This document shows positions 8,979 through 17,145 of a stretch of DNA of 64,000 bases, in pieces (position 1 is the stretch's first letter; every line of letters starts with the position of its first letter). Origin of the DNA: Prochlorococcus sp. RS04 (GTDB lineage Bacteria > Cyanobacteriota > Cyanobacteriia > PCC-6307 > Cyanobiaceae); the NCBI RefSeq assembly GCF_001989455.1, contig NZ_CP018346.1:1364001-1428000 (forward strand), read 5' to 3'. The translations under genes and the position numbers were made by a program. The notes below the pieces were generated by a model that was not told where the DNA came from, searched no databases, and saw only the letters and a program-made list of their open reading frames with translations.

Positions 8979-9184
8979 TAAAAAATGCCAGGAATAATTT
9001 GTCCAGTTGAAACGTAAGCACCTACTAATGCAACAAGGCCAATCATTGCCCAACGACCATTAACTTTTTCTGCATTTTGTGGGTAGCTATCGTATGAAAC
9101 AGACTCATCTATGTAAGGACGTGTTTCAGTAGGAAACATATTCTGTCTGCCGCCTGATTCAGTAGTAACGTTTGAATTAGCCAT
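8978..9184 (-). CDS. hli: High-light-inducible protein (Hli), 68 aa
   Basis: A soluble N-terminal extension of about 35 residues rich in Ser/Thr/Tyr precedes the Hli helix NAEKVNGRWAMIGLVALVGAY and the end TGQIIPGIF. First gene of the minus-strand hli operon. A TATACT box at 9236-9241 upstream on the minus strand is a plausible -10. The ExxNGRxAMxG signature is intact. Expected role: pigment binding and photoprotection in thylakoids. Confidence 0.93.
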   Translation of the reverse strand: MANSNVTTESGGRQNMFPTETRPYIDESVSYDSYPQNAEKVNGRWAMIGLVALVGAYVSTGQIIPGIF

Positions 9185-9488
9185 TGAAATTGTGTAATTG
9201 TTAACTAATGTAACACTACTATTAACAAATGTAAAGTATAAAGCCCAAATTAAGTTATTTTCAAGATATTTACTACATAACTGCTACAGAACCGTGACAT
9301 GTATATATTAGTAGTTGTTTTTTAGGCTTGCTACGCTTTACAGAATGGCTCTAAAACTATTGAGAGTTCAATTTGTTGTTTAAGTATTTATTTTTAAATC
9401 CTTAGAAATATATTAATTTGGTAGAAAAAACTACATCATTCTGAAATTTGAATAATTAGTTTTTAGATATAATTTATTTCACTTTATT
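9185..9488. promoter_or_regulatory. Divergent promoter region between two hli genes
   Basis: About 300 bp without a gene separates the minus-strand hli operon from the plus-strand hli at 9489. It holds TATACT (minus strand, 9236-9241) and TATAAT (plus strand, 9468-9473) at sensible distances from the two start codons. Light- or stress-control elements are expected by analogy with other hli genes; none can be named from sequence. Confidence 0.5.
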
Positions 9489-9617
9489 ATGGAATTCGCA
9501 AAAAAAATCATGACCGAAAAAGCTGAAAAGCTTAATGGTAAAGCAGCAATGCTTGGAATGTTTGCTCTTGTAGGAGCCTACTATTTTACTGGTCAAATTC
9601 TTCCAGGTATTTTCTAA
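9489..9617 (+). CDS. hli: High-light-inducible protein (Hli), 42 aa
   Basis: MEFAKKIMTEKAEKLNGKAA, then MLGMFALVGAYYFTGQILPG. The Hli helix carries EKLNGKAAMLG, so the usual Arg after NG is Lys. A TATAAT box lies 16 bp upstream and a terminator 25 bp downstream, so this is a monocistronic hli divergent from the cluster. Confidence 0.92.
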   Translation: MEFAKKIMTEKAEKLNGKAAMLGMFALVGAYYFTGQILPGIF

Positions 9618-9641
9618 CAAAAATCCTTTTTAAATTTTTTC

Positions 9642-9666
9642 AGGGGCTTTATCAAGCCCTTTTTTA
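9642..9666 (+). terminator. Rho-independent terminator after hli
   Basis: GGGCT and AGCCC pair around a six-base loop and are followed by seven T. Confidence 0.8.
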
Positions 9667-9682
9667 CTGGATTATGCCCTTT

Positions 9683-10420
9683 TTAATTATCTAATAATTC
9701 AAATAATTTACTTATTAAAAGCTTTCTTTTTGAAAAAGTTTTATCAATATATTTTTTATTCTCTTCTTTTAAAATTTCCTGACCATTTAAGCCTAATCCT
9801 TTAAGGACAAACTCTTTATCTTCTTTAATCCAGTTATTTATCATTCCCCCCGTCGTCTCTATATGGAATTGTAATCCGTAAGCAAAATTACCAATCCTAA
9901 AAAACTGTTCCTTACAACGTGCACTACTAGCAATGAGTACTGCTTTATTAGGTAACAAAATCCTATCTCCATGCCAATGTAGTACATGAAAAGGATCTTC
10001 AAACAGTGCTTTAAAGTCTTTATTCGATTTGTCTATAAAAATTTGAGACCATCCAATTTCTGGTAATGCTTTTGGAGGTGATCCATATTTAAGAATTTCT
10101 ATATCTCCCCCAGCAGCACTCGCAAGTAACTGAGCACCTAAGCAAACACCGACTATAGGTCTCTCATTTTCTAATTCTTTTTTTATAAAATCTCTTTCTA
10201 ACTTAAGCCATGGATATTTTCCGCTTCCAATATCTTTAACACCCATTGGTCCACCCATAATTAAAATTAAGTCACCTTTTTTTGTTTGCGGCAGAGCATT
10301 TTTATTATCTAAACGAATAATTTCTATTTTTAAATCTCTTTCTTTAGCAAATTGTTCAAAAAGACCAGGCCCCTCTATTTCTAAATGCTGCAAAACTAAT
10401 AGGCGTTTTATTTCCTTCAT
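9683..10420 (-). CDS. Class I glutamine amidotransferase-like protein
   Basis: 245 residues of the triad GATase fold seen in GMP-synthase-like stand-alone proteins. The nucleophile elbow is GVCLGAQ with Cys93. His186 and Glu188 (QFHIE) complete the triad, and HWHGD (about 148-152) is typical of the subfamily. No synthetase domain is fused. It could transfer ammonia from glutamine to a separate partner or hydrolyse a gamma-glutamyl bond. Its start overlaps the stop of the secreted protein upstream by 4 bp. Confidence 0.85.
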   Translation of the reverse strand: MKEIKRLLVLQHLEIEGPGLFEQFAKERDLKIEIIRLDNKNALPQTKKGDLILIMGGPMGVKDIGSGKYPWLKLERDFIKKELENERPIVGVCLGAQLLASAAGGDIEILKYGSPPKALPEIGWSQIFIDKSNKDFKALFEDPFHVLHWHGDRILLPNKAVLIASSARCKEQFFRIGNFAYGLQFHIETTGGMINNWIKEDKEFVLKGLGLNGQEILKEENKKYIDKTFSKRKLLISKLFELLDN

Positions 10421-10713
10421 TCACTTTCCATTATTTCAGCTGATTCAGAACAGACATTAACGCTAAACCAATTCATTGCCGACCAAGTATCTTCTTGATA
10501 TGTACCTGCTGCAATACTTACAAAACAATCATTTTCATACCAACTCCGATAACTGGGAGTTACTCCTGTTCCTTTTAATCTATTTTCTAAGCCTTTTCCA
10601 TATTTTTTAATAACAAGATTTATAGCTTCATTCTCAATTTCTCTTTGATTTTCATCAGCAAAACCTCCTAGTGGAGTAAAAAAAAGAATTGATGCAATAA
10701 GTAAACGTATCAT
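10417..10713 (-). CDS. Small secreted protein, 98 aa, hypothetical
   Basis: A signal peptide (MIRLLIASILFFTPLGGFA, cleavage likely after residue 19) precedes a roughly 79-residue mature domain with two Cys (ENDCFVS and VNVCSES) that may form a disulphide. Probably periplasmic. It shares a 4-bp overlap with the amidotransferase, but the functional link is unclear. Family not recognised. Confidence 0.65.
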   Translation of the reverse strand: MIRLLIASILFFTPLGGFADENQREIENEAINLVIKKYGKGLENRLKGTGVTPSYRSWYENDCFVSIAAGTYQEDTWSAMNWFSVNVCSESAEIMESE

Positions 10714-10834
10714 TGAAGCTTTTTCTTTATATATAGATAATTTTATCTTGATTATTTATTTTTAAAACCGAATTCTATATTTTAGAAAACTCTTAAGCTC
10801 AAAAAACATAAAGGCTTTTTCTTATCTGAATCCT

Positions 10835-11104
10835 TTATCCGTAATTGTGAGATACTTCTGTCCACCCTTTTTGGTGAAGTTCGTGCCACTTTTCCCAGGC
10901 TGAATCTATATTGAGTTTTTCAGAGGATTTGTACCCTCCTGGTTCTCCAAGGTGATTTGTATAGAAAAGATGCGTATAAATTTTAAAATTAGGTTTAGGA
11001 GAATTTTTGCATTCTTCGAAAAAGATAATTCTGCTGCCTTCGGGATTTAGTAGGCATCCGTTAGGTTTGCTAGTGCTACAACCAAATGAGTACTTAGGAT
11101 CCAT
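10835..11104 (-). CDS. DUF1651-type small protein, 89 aa
   Basis: Resembles the picocyanobacterial DUF1651 family: LLNPEGSRIIFF near the N-terminus, a central aromatic stretch, then AWEKWHELHQKGWTEV at the end. Function unknown. A good sigma-70 promoter lies just upstream on the minus strand. Two more members of a similar GW-ending family occur at 24.8 and 27.5 kb, with a decayed copy at 28.8 kb. Confidence 0.7.
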   Translation of the reverse strand: MDPKYSFGCSTSKPNGCLLNPEGSRIIFFEECKNSPKPNFKIYTHLFYTNHLGEPGGYKSSEKLNIDSAWEKWHELHQKGWTEVSHNYG

Positions 11105-11152
11105 ACTTTACCTTTAATCGGCCGGTTGATTATTGATACGTTTGTACTATAA

Positions 11153-11179
11153 ATTATATCCTCCTTGTTTTGCTGTCAA
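11153..11179 (-). promoter_or_regulatory. Sigma-70 promoter for the DUF1651 gene
   Basis: On the minus strand TTGACA (11179-11174) and TATAAT (11158-11153) are separated by 15 bp, about 50 bp upstream of the start codon. Confidence 0.6.
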
Positions 11180-11253
11180 TCCTTTTAAGGTTAAGTACTT
11201 ATTTACTAATAATTATTTTGTTTTTTAATAAATAAGATAATTTCTTTAAGCTT

Positions 11254-11436
11254 ATGAATTACAGAGAAGATCTAGAAATCAAACTACAAAAAGTAACACT
11301 TGCAATGCAGGAAGTTGTAGATGATATCCATAAAACTGATCCTGAGAAGCAAAGAATAATTTCCAAACTTATTGAATTTAAAGAAGCAATCATTTCAAAG
11401 GGAATTGAACTTAAAATTGAATTAGAGGCAGCCTAG
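11254..11436 (+). CDS. Small helical protein, 60 aa, hypothetical
   Basis: Highly charged and predicted all-helical (MNYREDLEIKLQKVTLAMQE at the start). It has no membrane segment or Cys, so it is probably a cytosolic coiled-coil-like protein. Function unknown. Confidence 0.55.
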   Translation: MNYREDLEIKLQKVTLAMQEVVDDIHKTDPEKQRIISKLIEFKEAIISKGIELKIELEAA

Positions 11437-11509
11437 AAATATTTAATATTTCATGAATGTTTAATAACTTTTAGAATAATGTTATTAACAAAGAAGGGTT
11501 ATTTATCAA

Positions 11510-11671
11510 ATGCAACCTGGTACTTTTGAATTATTGATCCTAGTATTTATCTTTTTAGGTCTTCAAGCCTGGTGGATTATCCCAATAGTTATAAAGAATA
11601 ATAAATTAAATAATAGAGGTAAGGATTTAAGAGAGGAAATTAAGCAATTAGAAAAGTTATACAAAAAATAA
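11510..11671 (+). CDS. Small membrane protein, 53 aa, with short coiled coil
   Basis: One N-terminal membrane helix (about residues 6-27, ending AWWIIPIVIK) is followed by a charged helix (NNRGKDLREEIKQLEKLYKK). The layout, an anchor plus a short cytosolic coiled coil, resembles accessory or assembly subunits, but no family is recognised. Confidence 0.6.
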   Translation: MQPGTFELLILVFIFLGLQAWWIIPIVIKNNKLNNRGKDLREEIKQLEKLYKK

Positions 11672-11724
11672 ATTAGTTTATTATTTCTGCAAAGTACCTA
11701 TTATTAGTAAAACTCAAATATCTA

Positions 11725-12147
11725 ATGAAATTAAAAAAATTTATTCCATTTTGCTTCCTTTTTATTGGGACTTTAGCTTTACCACAACCTTCTCTTGCTG
11801 AAGAAAAGATTGAAGTTATACCTATTATTCAAAGTTCAAAAGGACTAAGTGGTAAAAATTTTAATTATCTCGAGGGTAAGCCTGAATTAAGACTCTTAAA
11901 AGTAAAAATTCCAGTTGGCTTGAAAACTCCAATTCATACTCATCCTTCCCCAATGTTGATTCATGTCACAAGAGGAAGATTAAAGCATGTGAGGGGTGAA
12001 GAAATTAATTTTTTTAGAGCGGGTGATGCATTTATAGAGAGTAACAATGGTGGCGCCCACTATGTTAAAAATGTTGGGAAGAAGCCGGCCATACTTCATG
12101 TGGGAGTTATATCAGTAGTTGGAATTCCTACGGCCATAAATAAATAA
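11725..12147 (+). CDS. Secreted cupin-domain protein, 140 aa
   Basis: A signal peptide (residues 1-25, ending PSLAEE) is followed by a single cupin barrel. Candidate metal ligands are His71, His73 and His80 (IHTHPSPMLIH) and a later His in GGAHYVKN. Probably periplasmic. Single-domain cupins include isomerases, dioxygenases and sensors, so the reaction cannot be assigned. It converges with selO across a shared bidirectional terminator. Confidence 0.8.
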   Translation: MKLKKFIPFCFLFIGTLALPQPSLAEEKIEVIPIIQSSKGLSGKNFNYLEGKPELRLLKVKIPVGLKTPIHTHPSPMLIHVTRGRLKHVRGEEINFFRAGDAFIESNNGGAHYVKNVGKKPAILHVGVISVVGIPTAINK

Positions 12148-12163
12148 TATTTTTCTGTAATTT

Positions 12164-12190
12164 GTTCAATCTGCATGAAGATTGAACTTT
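12164..12190. terminator. Bidirectional terminator hairpin
   Basis: A 9-bp perfect stem, GTTCAATCT / AGATTGAAC, with a six-base loop between the convergent cupin and selO genes. The T runs on both sides are short. The hairpin reaches the selO stop codon. Confidence 0.6.
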
Positions 12191-13896
12191 TATGAAGAAC
12201 AGCTGTAGTGAGATATTCCTCCATAGTTAAAATACTGGCTTGGTTTTAGTCGATTATATTTTTGATCTATTTCTGAGGGTTGTTCTATATATGGATTGCT
12301 AAAAACATCTTGTAACTCTTTTATCTTTTTGTAATTTCCCTTTTCAGCTTCTTCATATGCGGGAACGACCATCCATTCGCGCCAAGTATAGACTGGATTA
12401 AGGGATTTCATTGATGTCGATTTTTCTTTAATATTTCCCTCTTTCTTCAAGACTAATTGCCAGTTTTCAAGCCATACTTCCCACCTATTATTGAGCTCAT
12501 CATTAATTGGTAAATAGAAACTCTCTTTTAAAGAATCTAAGTTATCAGGTATTTCAGAGAGTTTACGGAACAAAATTGTATAGTCTGCTTTTGAAATTGC
12601 CATGAGATTAAAAAATTCATTTATTAGAGTTTCGTTGTAATGTTCTAAACCAAGTTTGTTGGCCCACATTTTCATCAATTCCTTATTCATTAATCCAGAA
12701 AAGTCTTTTTCGATTTGATTTAACTTTTCTTGATCTTGTTTGCTTTGTGAAAGTAACGGACTAAGAGAGGAACAGAATGTTTTAAAGTTGATTGCCGCTG
12801 CAGAAGGCTGATTAAAAAATGAGAAATGTTCACCTCCACCTGTCCATGGTTGAAATCTTGGATCAAATAATTCACAGAATCCAAAGGGGCCATAATCCAA
12901 GGTATAACCTCCAGCAGCACAATTATCACTATTGAAATTACCCTGGCAATAACCAACTCTCATCCAGTTGGCTATAAGTGATATAAGTCTTGATCTGTAT
13001 AAAGAAGCCAGTTTTATTACTTTACTTTCAATTGAAATCTCATATTCAATTTCATCTTTATAATTTCTATCAATTAGATGTTGAACTATCATCTTTAGTT
13101 CATTGAGGGCTTCATCATGCGCATTATTACGAACTCGTCTTGCAAAAAGTTCAATCTGGCCTACACGTAAAAAAGATGGAGCGACTCTCGTAGTAATTGC
13201 CGCTTGATTATCAATCATGATATCAGGTTCAAAATATCTTGACCCTTTGGAATACCAAGGTCTTCTAACTATTTCTGAACGTGAGACATAAAGTGTTAAA
13301 GATCTTGAGGTAGGGATTCCCAAGGCATCCATTAATTCCTGTGCGAGAAATTCTCGTACGCTAGAACGTAGTACAGCCCTGCCATCTGCTCCACGACAGT
13401 AGGGAGTTGGACCTCCTCCTTTAAGTTGCATTTCCATTCTTTTCCCATTGAATAAACCTTCAAAAACAGAAATTGCTCTGCCATCGCCATAACCATTGCC
13501 GGTGCCAAAGGGACATTGTTGGGTATATTCAGTTCCGTAAATTGATAATGCATAACCTGTTGCCCAACCAACAGTACTCATTGGATAATTAGCAACAGAA
13601 ATATCACCTGAGAAAAAACGACAAAAATTCTCGTCTTTAGTAAGATCTGAGCTTAGCCCTAGTTCTTTAAAAAGTTTGTTGCTATGAGAAATATATTCTG
13701 GTTCTGGAATAGCAGTTGGCACAACTGGTACATAATGACCTGAATATATTGAACGCGGCTTGTGATCATTTCCATCTTTTGTTGATTGAGGATCTGCTTT
13801 AAGAGAATTCATAAAAGAATAGTCAGATAGTTGAGAAAATTCAGAAAAATTTTCTGTAAGCTTTCCTTTTAATGAATCAGATTTGGTTGACATCAA
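12190..13896 (-). CDS. selO: Protein adenylyltransferase SelO (YdiU/UPF0061)
   Basis: 568 residues of the SelO pseudokinase family, which transfers AMP from ATP to protein Ser/Thr/Tyr with an inverted ATP orientation. Visible signatures are GRAVLRSSVREFLAQELMDA (about 168-187), the catalytic-loop equivalent GNFNSDN, and TLDYGPFGFCELFDP with the metal-binding Asp. Bacterial SelO is linked to oxidative-stress protection. There is no C-terminal Sec residue; the protein ends in SHYSCSS. Monocistronic, convergent with the cupin gene. Confidence 0.9.
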   Translation of the reverse strand: MMSTKSDSLKGKLTENFSEFSQLSDYSFMNSLKADPQSTKDGNDHKPRSIYSGHYVPVVPTAIPEPEYISHSNKLFKELGLSSDLTKDENFCRFFSGDISVANYPMSTVGWATGYALSIYGTEYTQQCPFGTGNGYGDGRAISVFEGLFNGKRMEMQLKGGGPTPYCRGADGRAVLRSSVREFLAQELMDALGIPTSRSLTLYVSRSEIVRRPWYSKGSRYFEPDIMIDNQAAITTRVAPSFLRVGQIELFARRVRNNAHDEALNELKMIVQHLIDRNYKDEIEYEISIESKVIKLASLYRSRLISLIANWMRVGYCQGNFNSDNCAAGGYTLDYGPFGFCELFDPRFQPWTGGGEHFSFFNQPSAAAINFKTFCSSLSPLLSQSKQDQEKLNQIEKDFSGLMNKELMKMWANKLGLEHYNETLINEFFNLMAISKADYTILFRKLSEIPDNLDSLKESFYLPINDELNNRWEVWLENWQLVLKKEGNIKEKSTSMKSLNPVYTWREWMVVPAYEEAEKGNYKKIKELQDVFSNPYIEQPSEIDQKYNRLKPSQYFNYGGISHYSCSS

Positions 13897-14273
13897 ATTT
13901 GTTATCTATTCTTTTAGGCGCTCTAATTTCTTTAAATTAAACACCTAAATGTATCTTATATAGATTCTATTAGGGATGGTTTTTGGCGATACGTTTGAGA
14001 TTAAATATAAGTTAAAAGTTAATACTTAATTAAAAAAAAAGGATCCGCGGTAAGTCATTTTTTTGGAAAAAAATTTTTTGGCTTTTAAAAAATAAAAAAG
14101 AACTTCTCCAACACATCAACTTTTTAAACAAGAACGACTGCAAATACTAATATATTGACAAGTTTTTTTTTAAGCTTGCTTTCAAATAATGTGCAAAAAG
14201 TTTTACGATTTAATTTGTTGATCGACTTATACCACCCCCCTTATTTTCGCACTATATTACTTGTAAAAATTTT
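13897..14273. other. Intergenic region with no recognisable gene
   Basis: About 375 bp between two minus-strand genes. I see no credible ORF, tRNA or terminator. It contains two adjacent six-base palindromes (GGATCC then CCGCGG sharing bases, near 14041) and a run of poly-A/T tracts. It should hold the selO 3' flank limits and the leader of neighbouring genes; a small RNA cannot be excluded. Confidence 0.4.
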
Positions 14274-15617
14274 CTAACTTACCCAGCCTTTGAGCAAATC
14301 AAACACACTAATAAATAGTCCAAAACCAATAATTGGGGGAGCAATCCATCTTGTCATGAATTTCAAATAACGTGTCGTTTTGATTCCAACTTTTGAATCA
14401 CTAAGTTCTTCATTAAATTTTCCAGGGACTACCCATCCCATAAAGAAAGTAACCAAGAATCCACCAAAGATCAGTAATACGCCACCAAAAATCGAATCAA
14501 CAGTTCCAAGAATATTTAAATTTAATGCAGAAGGAATGCCTGCTAAGAATAGGAAAAGAGTTATCAACCAAACCGATTTTTCTCTTTTAAAGCCGAATTT
14601 ATCCATTAAAGAGGAAACTGGAACCTCCAATAATGAAACAGATGAAGTTATGGCTGCGATATAAGCTAGTGCAAAAAATGCAACAGCTACAATTCTTCCT
14701 GCTGCACCATATGAACCTAAACCTGTTGGAATTGAGATAAATAAAGCACCAACAGTGGATTCAGAAATAGCATCACTTAAACCGAATGTTAAAACTATTG
14801 GGAAAGTTATAAATCCAGCCATTAGTCCAACCAAAGTATCTAATGATGCAACTCCTACACTTAGTTTTGGAAGATTACTTTTTTTATTTAAATAGGATGC
14901 GTAGGTAACCATAATTCCAATCCCTAAGCTTAATGAAAAGAATGCTTGTGTAAAAGCGTTTCTTATTGTTTGAGGATTTCTCAATTCATTAAAGTCAAAC
15001 TTAAGTAGAAATGTTTTATATCCTTCCCATGCCCCTGAAAGTGAAGTAGCCCAAATAGCAAGAATCACAATAATTATGAAAAGGATTGGCATGAAATATC
15101 TAGTAACCTTTTCTATACCTTTTTTTATACCTGATGAAACTATTATTGCTGTAAGTACAAGACTTAATAGGTGGCCCAACAAAACACTGCTGCCACTACT
15201 AATCGAGCCAAAGAAGGTTTCTGCTTCAGTTAAATTCTTTGGTAATCCAAAAAATAAAGAATGGAACAAGGTATCTGCAGTCCATCCCATGATCACTGAA
15301 TAATATGATGCTATTCCTAAAGGGGCTATGAAGAAAAGAATTCCTAATGGATACCAATTCTTCCCTGCCAGCTTTACAGGAGCAAGCAATGTGCTTGCCA
15401 TTGCGTTTCTCCCTAGAGCCATTTCAGCAACAAATACTGGAAGACATACAATTAAAACGATCAATATATATAAAAGTACAAAAGCCGCACCTCCACCCTG
15501 AGATGCTCTGTAAGCAAAACCCCAAAGGTTGCCTAGACCTACTGCACTACCAGCAGCTGCGAGAATGAATCCTAGCTTACTAGTCCATTGTTCTCTCTGA
15601 GAAATTTTTGAGTCCAA
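14274..15617 (-). CDS. Sodium:neurotransmitter-symporter (SNF) family transporter
   Basis: 447 residues and about 11-12 membrane segments, as in LeuT-type Na+-coupled amino-acid carriers. The TM1 signature is clear (WTSKLGFILAAAGSAVGLGN, about 11-30) with the unwound-helix NLWGFAYRASQGGGAAF following. LGIGIMVTYASYL marks TM6/7. Likely a Na+-driven amino-acid or related organic-solute importer in the inner membrane. The substrate is not readable from sequence. Monocistronic. Confidence 0.9.
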   Translation of the reverse strand: MDSKISQREQWTSKLGFILAAAGSAVGLGNLWGFAYRASQGGGAAFVLLYILIVLIVCLPVFVAEMALGRNAMASTLLAPVKLAGKNWYPLGILFFIAPLGIASYYSVIMGWTADTLFHSLFFGLPKNLTEAETFFGSISSGSSVLLGHLLSLVLTAIIVSSGIKKGIEKVTRYFMPILFIIIVILAIWATSLSGAWEGYKTFLLKFDFNELRNPQTIRNAFTQAFFSLSLGIGIMVTYASYLNKKSNLPKLSVGVASLDTLVGLMAGFITFPIVLTFGLSDAISESTVGALFISIPTGLGSYGAAGRIVAVAFFALAYIAAITSSVSLLEVPVSSLMDKFGFKREKSVWLITLFLFLAGIPSALNLNILGTVDSIFGGVLLIFGGFLVTFFMGWVVPGKFNEELSDSKVGIKTTRYLKFMTRWIAPPIIGFGLFISVFDLLKGWVS

Positions 15618-15751
15618 AATTAAAATCGTTTTTTATAGTTGATTTATAACTCATAAATGAAAATTAGTTAACACTTTGCTTAATAAAAACTAATTTTTTT
15701 AGATTAATTTTTTTGATAAAGATTTAGAATCAAAAAAGTTTAATTATTATT

Positions 15752-16033
15752 ATGACTATTGAAACGACTATTTTAGATTTTCAACTAAGTAATACCTATG
15801 AGGAGTATGAATCACATATGAATGCAAAAGAACAGCAGACGATGTTTAAAGAAATGGGAGTTAAAACATTTTATATTGGTAAATCATTAGATGATCCTCA
15901 AAGGGCAACTGTTATTTTTCAAGGGCCAGAAAATGTTTTATATGATATTTTTATGAATCCCGAAACAAAACCTATAGTTGAAGCTTCAGGACATATTTAT
16001 GAGGGTACAAAAATAACACGCTGGATTTCTTAA
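15752..16033 (+). CDS. Small alpha/beta protein, DUF3764-like, 93 aa
   Basis: The layout TTILDFQLSNTYEEYESHM ... KTFYIGKSLDDPQRATVIFQ ... PIVEASGHIYEGTKITRWIS matches the small ferredoxin-like proteins typical of marine picocyanobacteria. The protein at 51912 has the same arrangement (DDPQ versus EDPQ). Cytosolic; function unknown. Likely co-transcribed with the next gene, which starts 15 bp downstream. Confidence 0.6.
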   Translation: MTIETTILDFQLSNTYEEYESHMNAKEQQTMFKEMGVKTFYIGKSLDDPQRATVIFQGPENVLYDIFMNPETKPIVEASGHIYEGTKITRWIS

Positions 16034-16048
16034 AAAAATAATTCTTTA

Positions 16049-16348
16049 ATGAATTACCAACTTTTAATTGAATCATATTCATTTGGTTCAGCCCTTTCTG
16101 AGCAAGAAATAGAACTCTTAAGTCTTGAACTTGAAACTCAAATAATGAACATTAATATATCAACAGAATTTGGATGTTTTAAATCTGCTCCCTCTCATAT
16201 TTGCGAAAGTCTTAATTTAAAAAAAGATACTTATTGGATAATGTGCCTTGCTGAAATATTAGATTTACATCAGCCCCCACAATTTGGGAAAACGAAAAGT
16301 GTGGAGGTTTTCGATTTACTTCTTGAAAAAGGACTTGTTATTGGCTAA
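16049..16348 (+). CDS. Hypothetical protein, 99 aa
   Basis: An acidic alpha/beta protein (starts MNYQLLIESYSFGSALSEQE) without membrane segments. It contains one Cys-rich stretch (FGCFKSAPSHICESL) and WIMCLAEILDLHQPPQFGK. Probably an operon partner of the preceding DUF3764-like gene. Family not recognised. Confidence 0.6.
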   Translation: MNYQLLIESYSFGSALSEQEIELLSLELETQIMNINISTEFGCFKSAPSHICESLNLKKDTYWIMCLAEILDLHQPPQFGKTKSVEVFDLLLEKGLVIG

Positions 16349-16425
16349 TTAATTATTTATTTGAGTATTAAAAGAATAAGTTGTTTTTTCTTTATGCTGA
16401 TAAGATTAATTTATAGTTAAAAAAA

Positions 16426-16782
16426 ATGGAAGATTCTGGTGAATTTATATTAGGAAATATTATTAAGCTAACCAGATCAAGCGAAAAGAAATTTAAACTA
16501 GGAAATTTTAAAGGAGCTTTAGACGACAAAATTAAAGCTAATGAGATATTGAAATCTAAATCTTGTGATAAAAAAATGATGGAAAAATATAAAGAAGAAT
16601 TATCTAGTATGTATTCCTCAAAATTCGATCTTATATTTGATCATAAGTTTAAAATTGATGCAATTAAGAGAAATGAAATAGTACAAATGTTGGAACGTAA
16701 AAGTGAGGAAAAATTAAAAAATCATGATTACAGAGGTGCAATAAAAGCATTAAGAAGGGCAGAAAAATACATATCAAATTAA
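16426..16782 (+). CDS. Helical-repeat (TPR-like) hypothetical protein, 118 aa
   Basis: Two TPR-like helical hairpins are visible: KFKLGNFKGALDDKIKANEI (about 25-44) and EKLKNHDYRGAIKALRRAEK (about 96-115), both with the GNF/HDYxGAxxAxxxA pattern. A protein-interaction role is likely. The partner is unknown. Confidence 0.6.
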   Translation: MEDSGEFILGNIIKLTRSSEKKFKLGNFKGALDDKIKANEILKSKSCDKKMMEKYKEELSSMYSSKFDLIFDHKFKIDAIKRNEIVQMLERKSEEKLKNHDYRGAIKALRRAEKYISN

Positions 16783-16868
16783 AAAAAAACTACAAAAAAT
16801 TTTAAGAAGTATTGCTTATTGTGTTTTTTTTTGCTTAGTTTAAATTTGAAATAATTAGGCAATAATTT

Positions 16869-16985
16869 ATGCAAAAACAAAATAATAAAAATCTAAAAAA
16901 TGTTGAAAAAAAAGAATTAGATGTTTTAGATAGGTTTTTGAAGATTTTATGGAGAAAAGAGGTTGAATACAAAATAAATATTTGA
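16869..16985 (+). CDS. Tiny charged protein, 38 aa, hypothetical
   Basis: Lys/Glu-rich helix (KNVEKKELDVLDRFLKILWR). No homology recognised. It is close to further tiny genes upstream of the Nramp-like transporter. Coding status uncertain. Confidence 0.35.
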   Translation: MQKQNNKNLKNVEKKELDVLDRFLKILWRKEVEYKINI

Positions 16986-17012
16986 TAAAAGCATATTTGA
17001 AGGATATATCTT

Positions 17013-17129
17013 ATGAAACTTCGAATAGGATTCTTAATTATACTTTTTATTTTTCACTCATTATCTGTTTTTGGGGTTAAAAAAAGAGTATTAAAAAATA
17101 AATTTAGAAGGGCTCAAAAAGTAAATTAA
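17013..17129 (+). CDS. Tiny membrane-anchored protein, 38 aa
   Basis: One hydrophobic segment (MKLRIGFLIILFIFHSLSVF) followed by a strongly basic tail. It ends 16 bp before the transporter gene, so it may act as a leader ORF or small membrane partner. Coding status uncertain. Confidence 0.35.
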   Translation: MKLRIGFLIILFIFHSLSVFGVKKRVLKNKFRRAQKVN

Positions 17130-17145
17130 ATCATTTGATTAAAAC

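Noticed and set aside
13897-14273. Riboswitch or ncRNA upstream of selO
   Set aside because: No conserved motif or stable stem-terminator could be identified.
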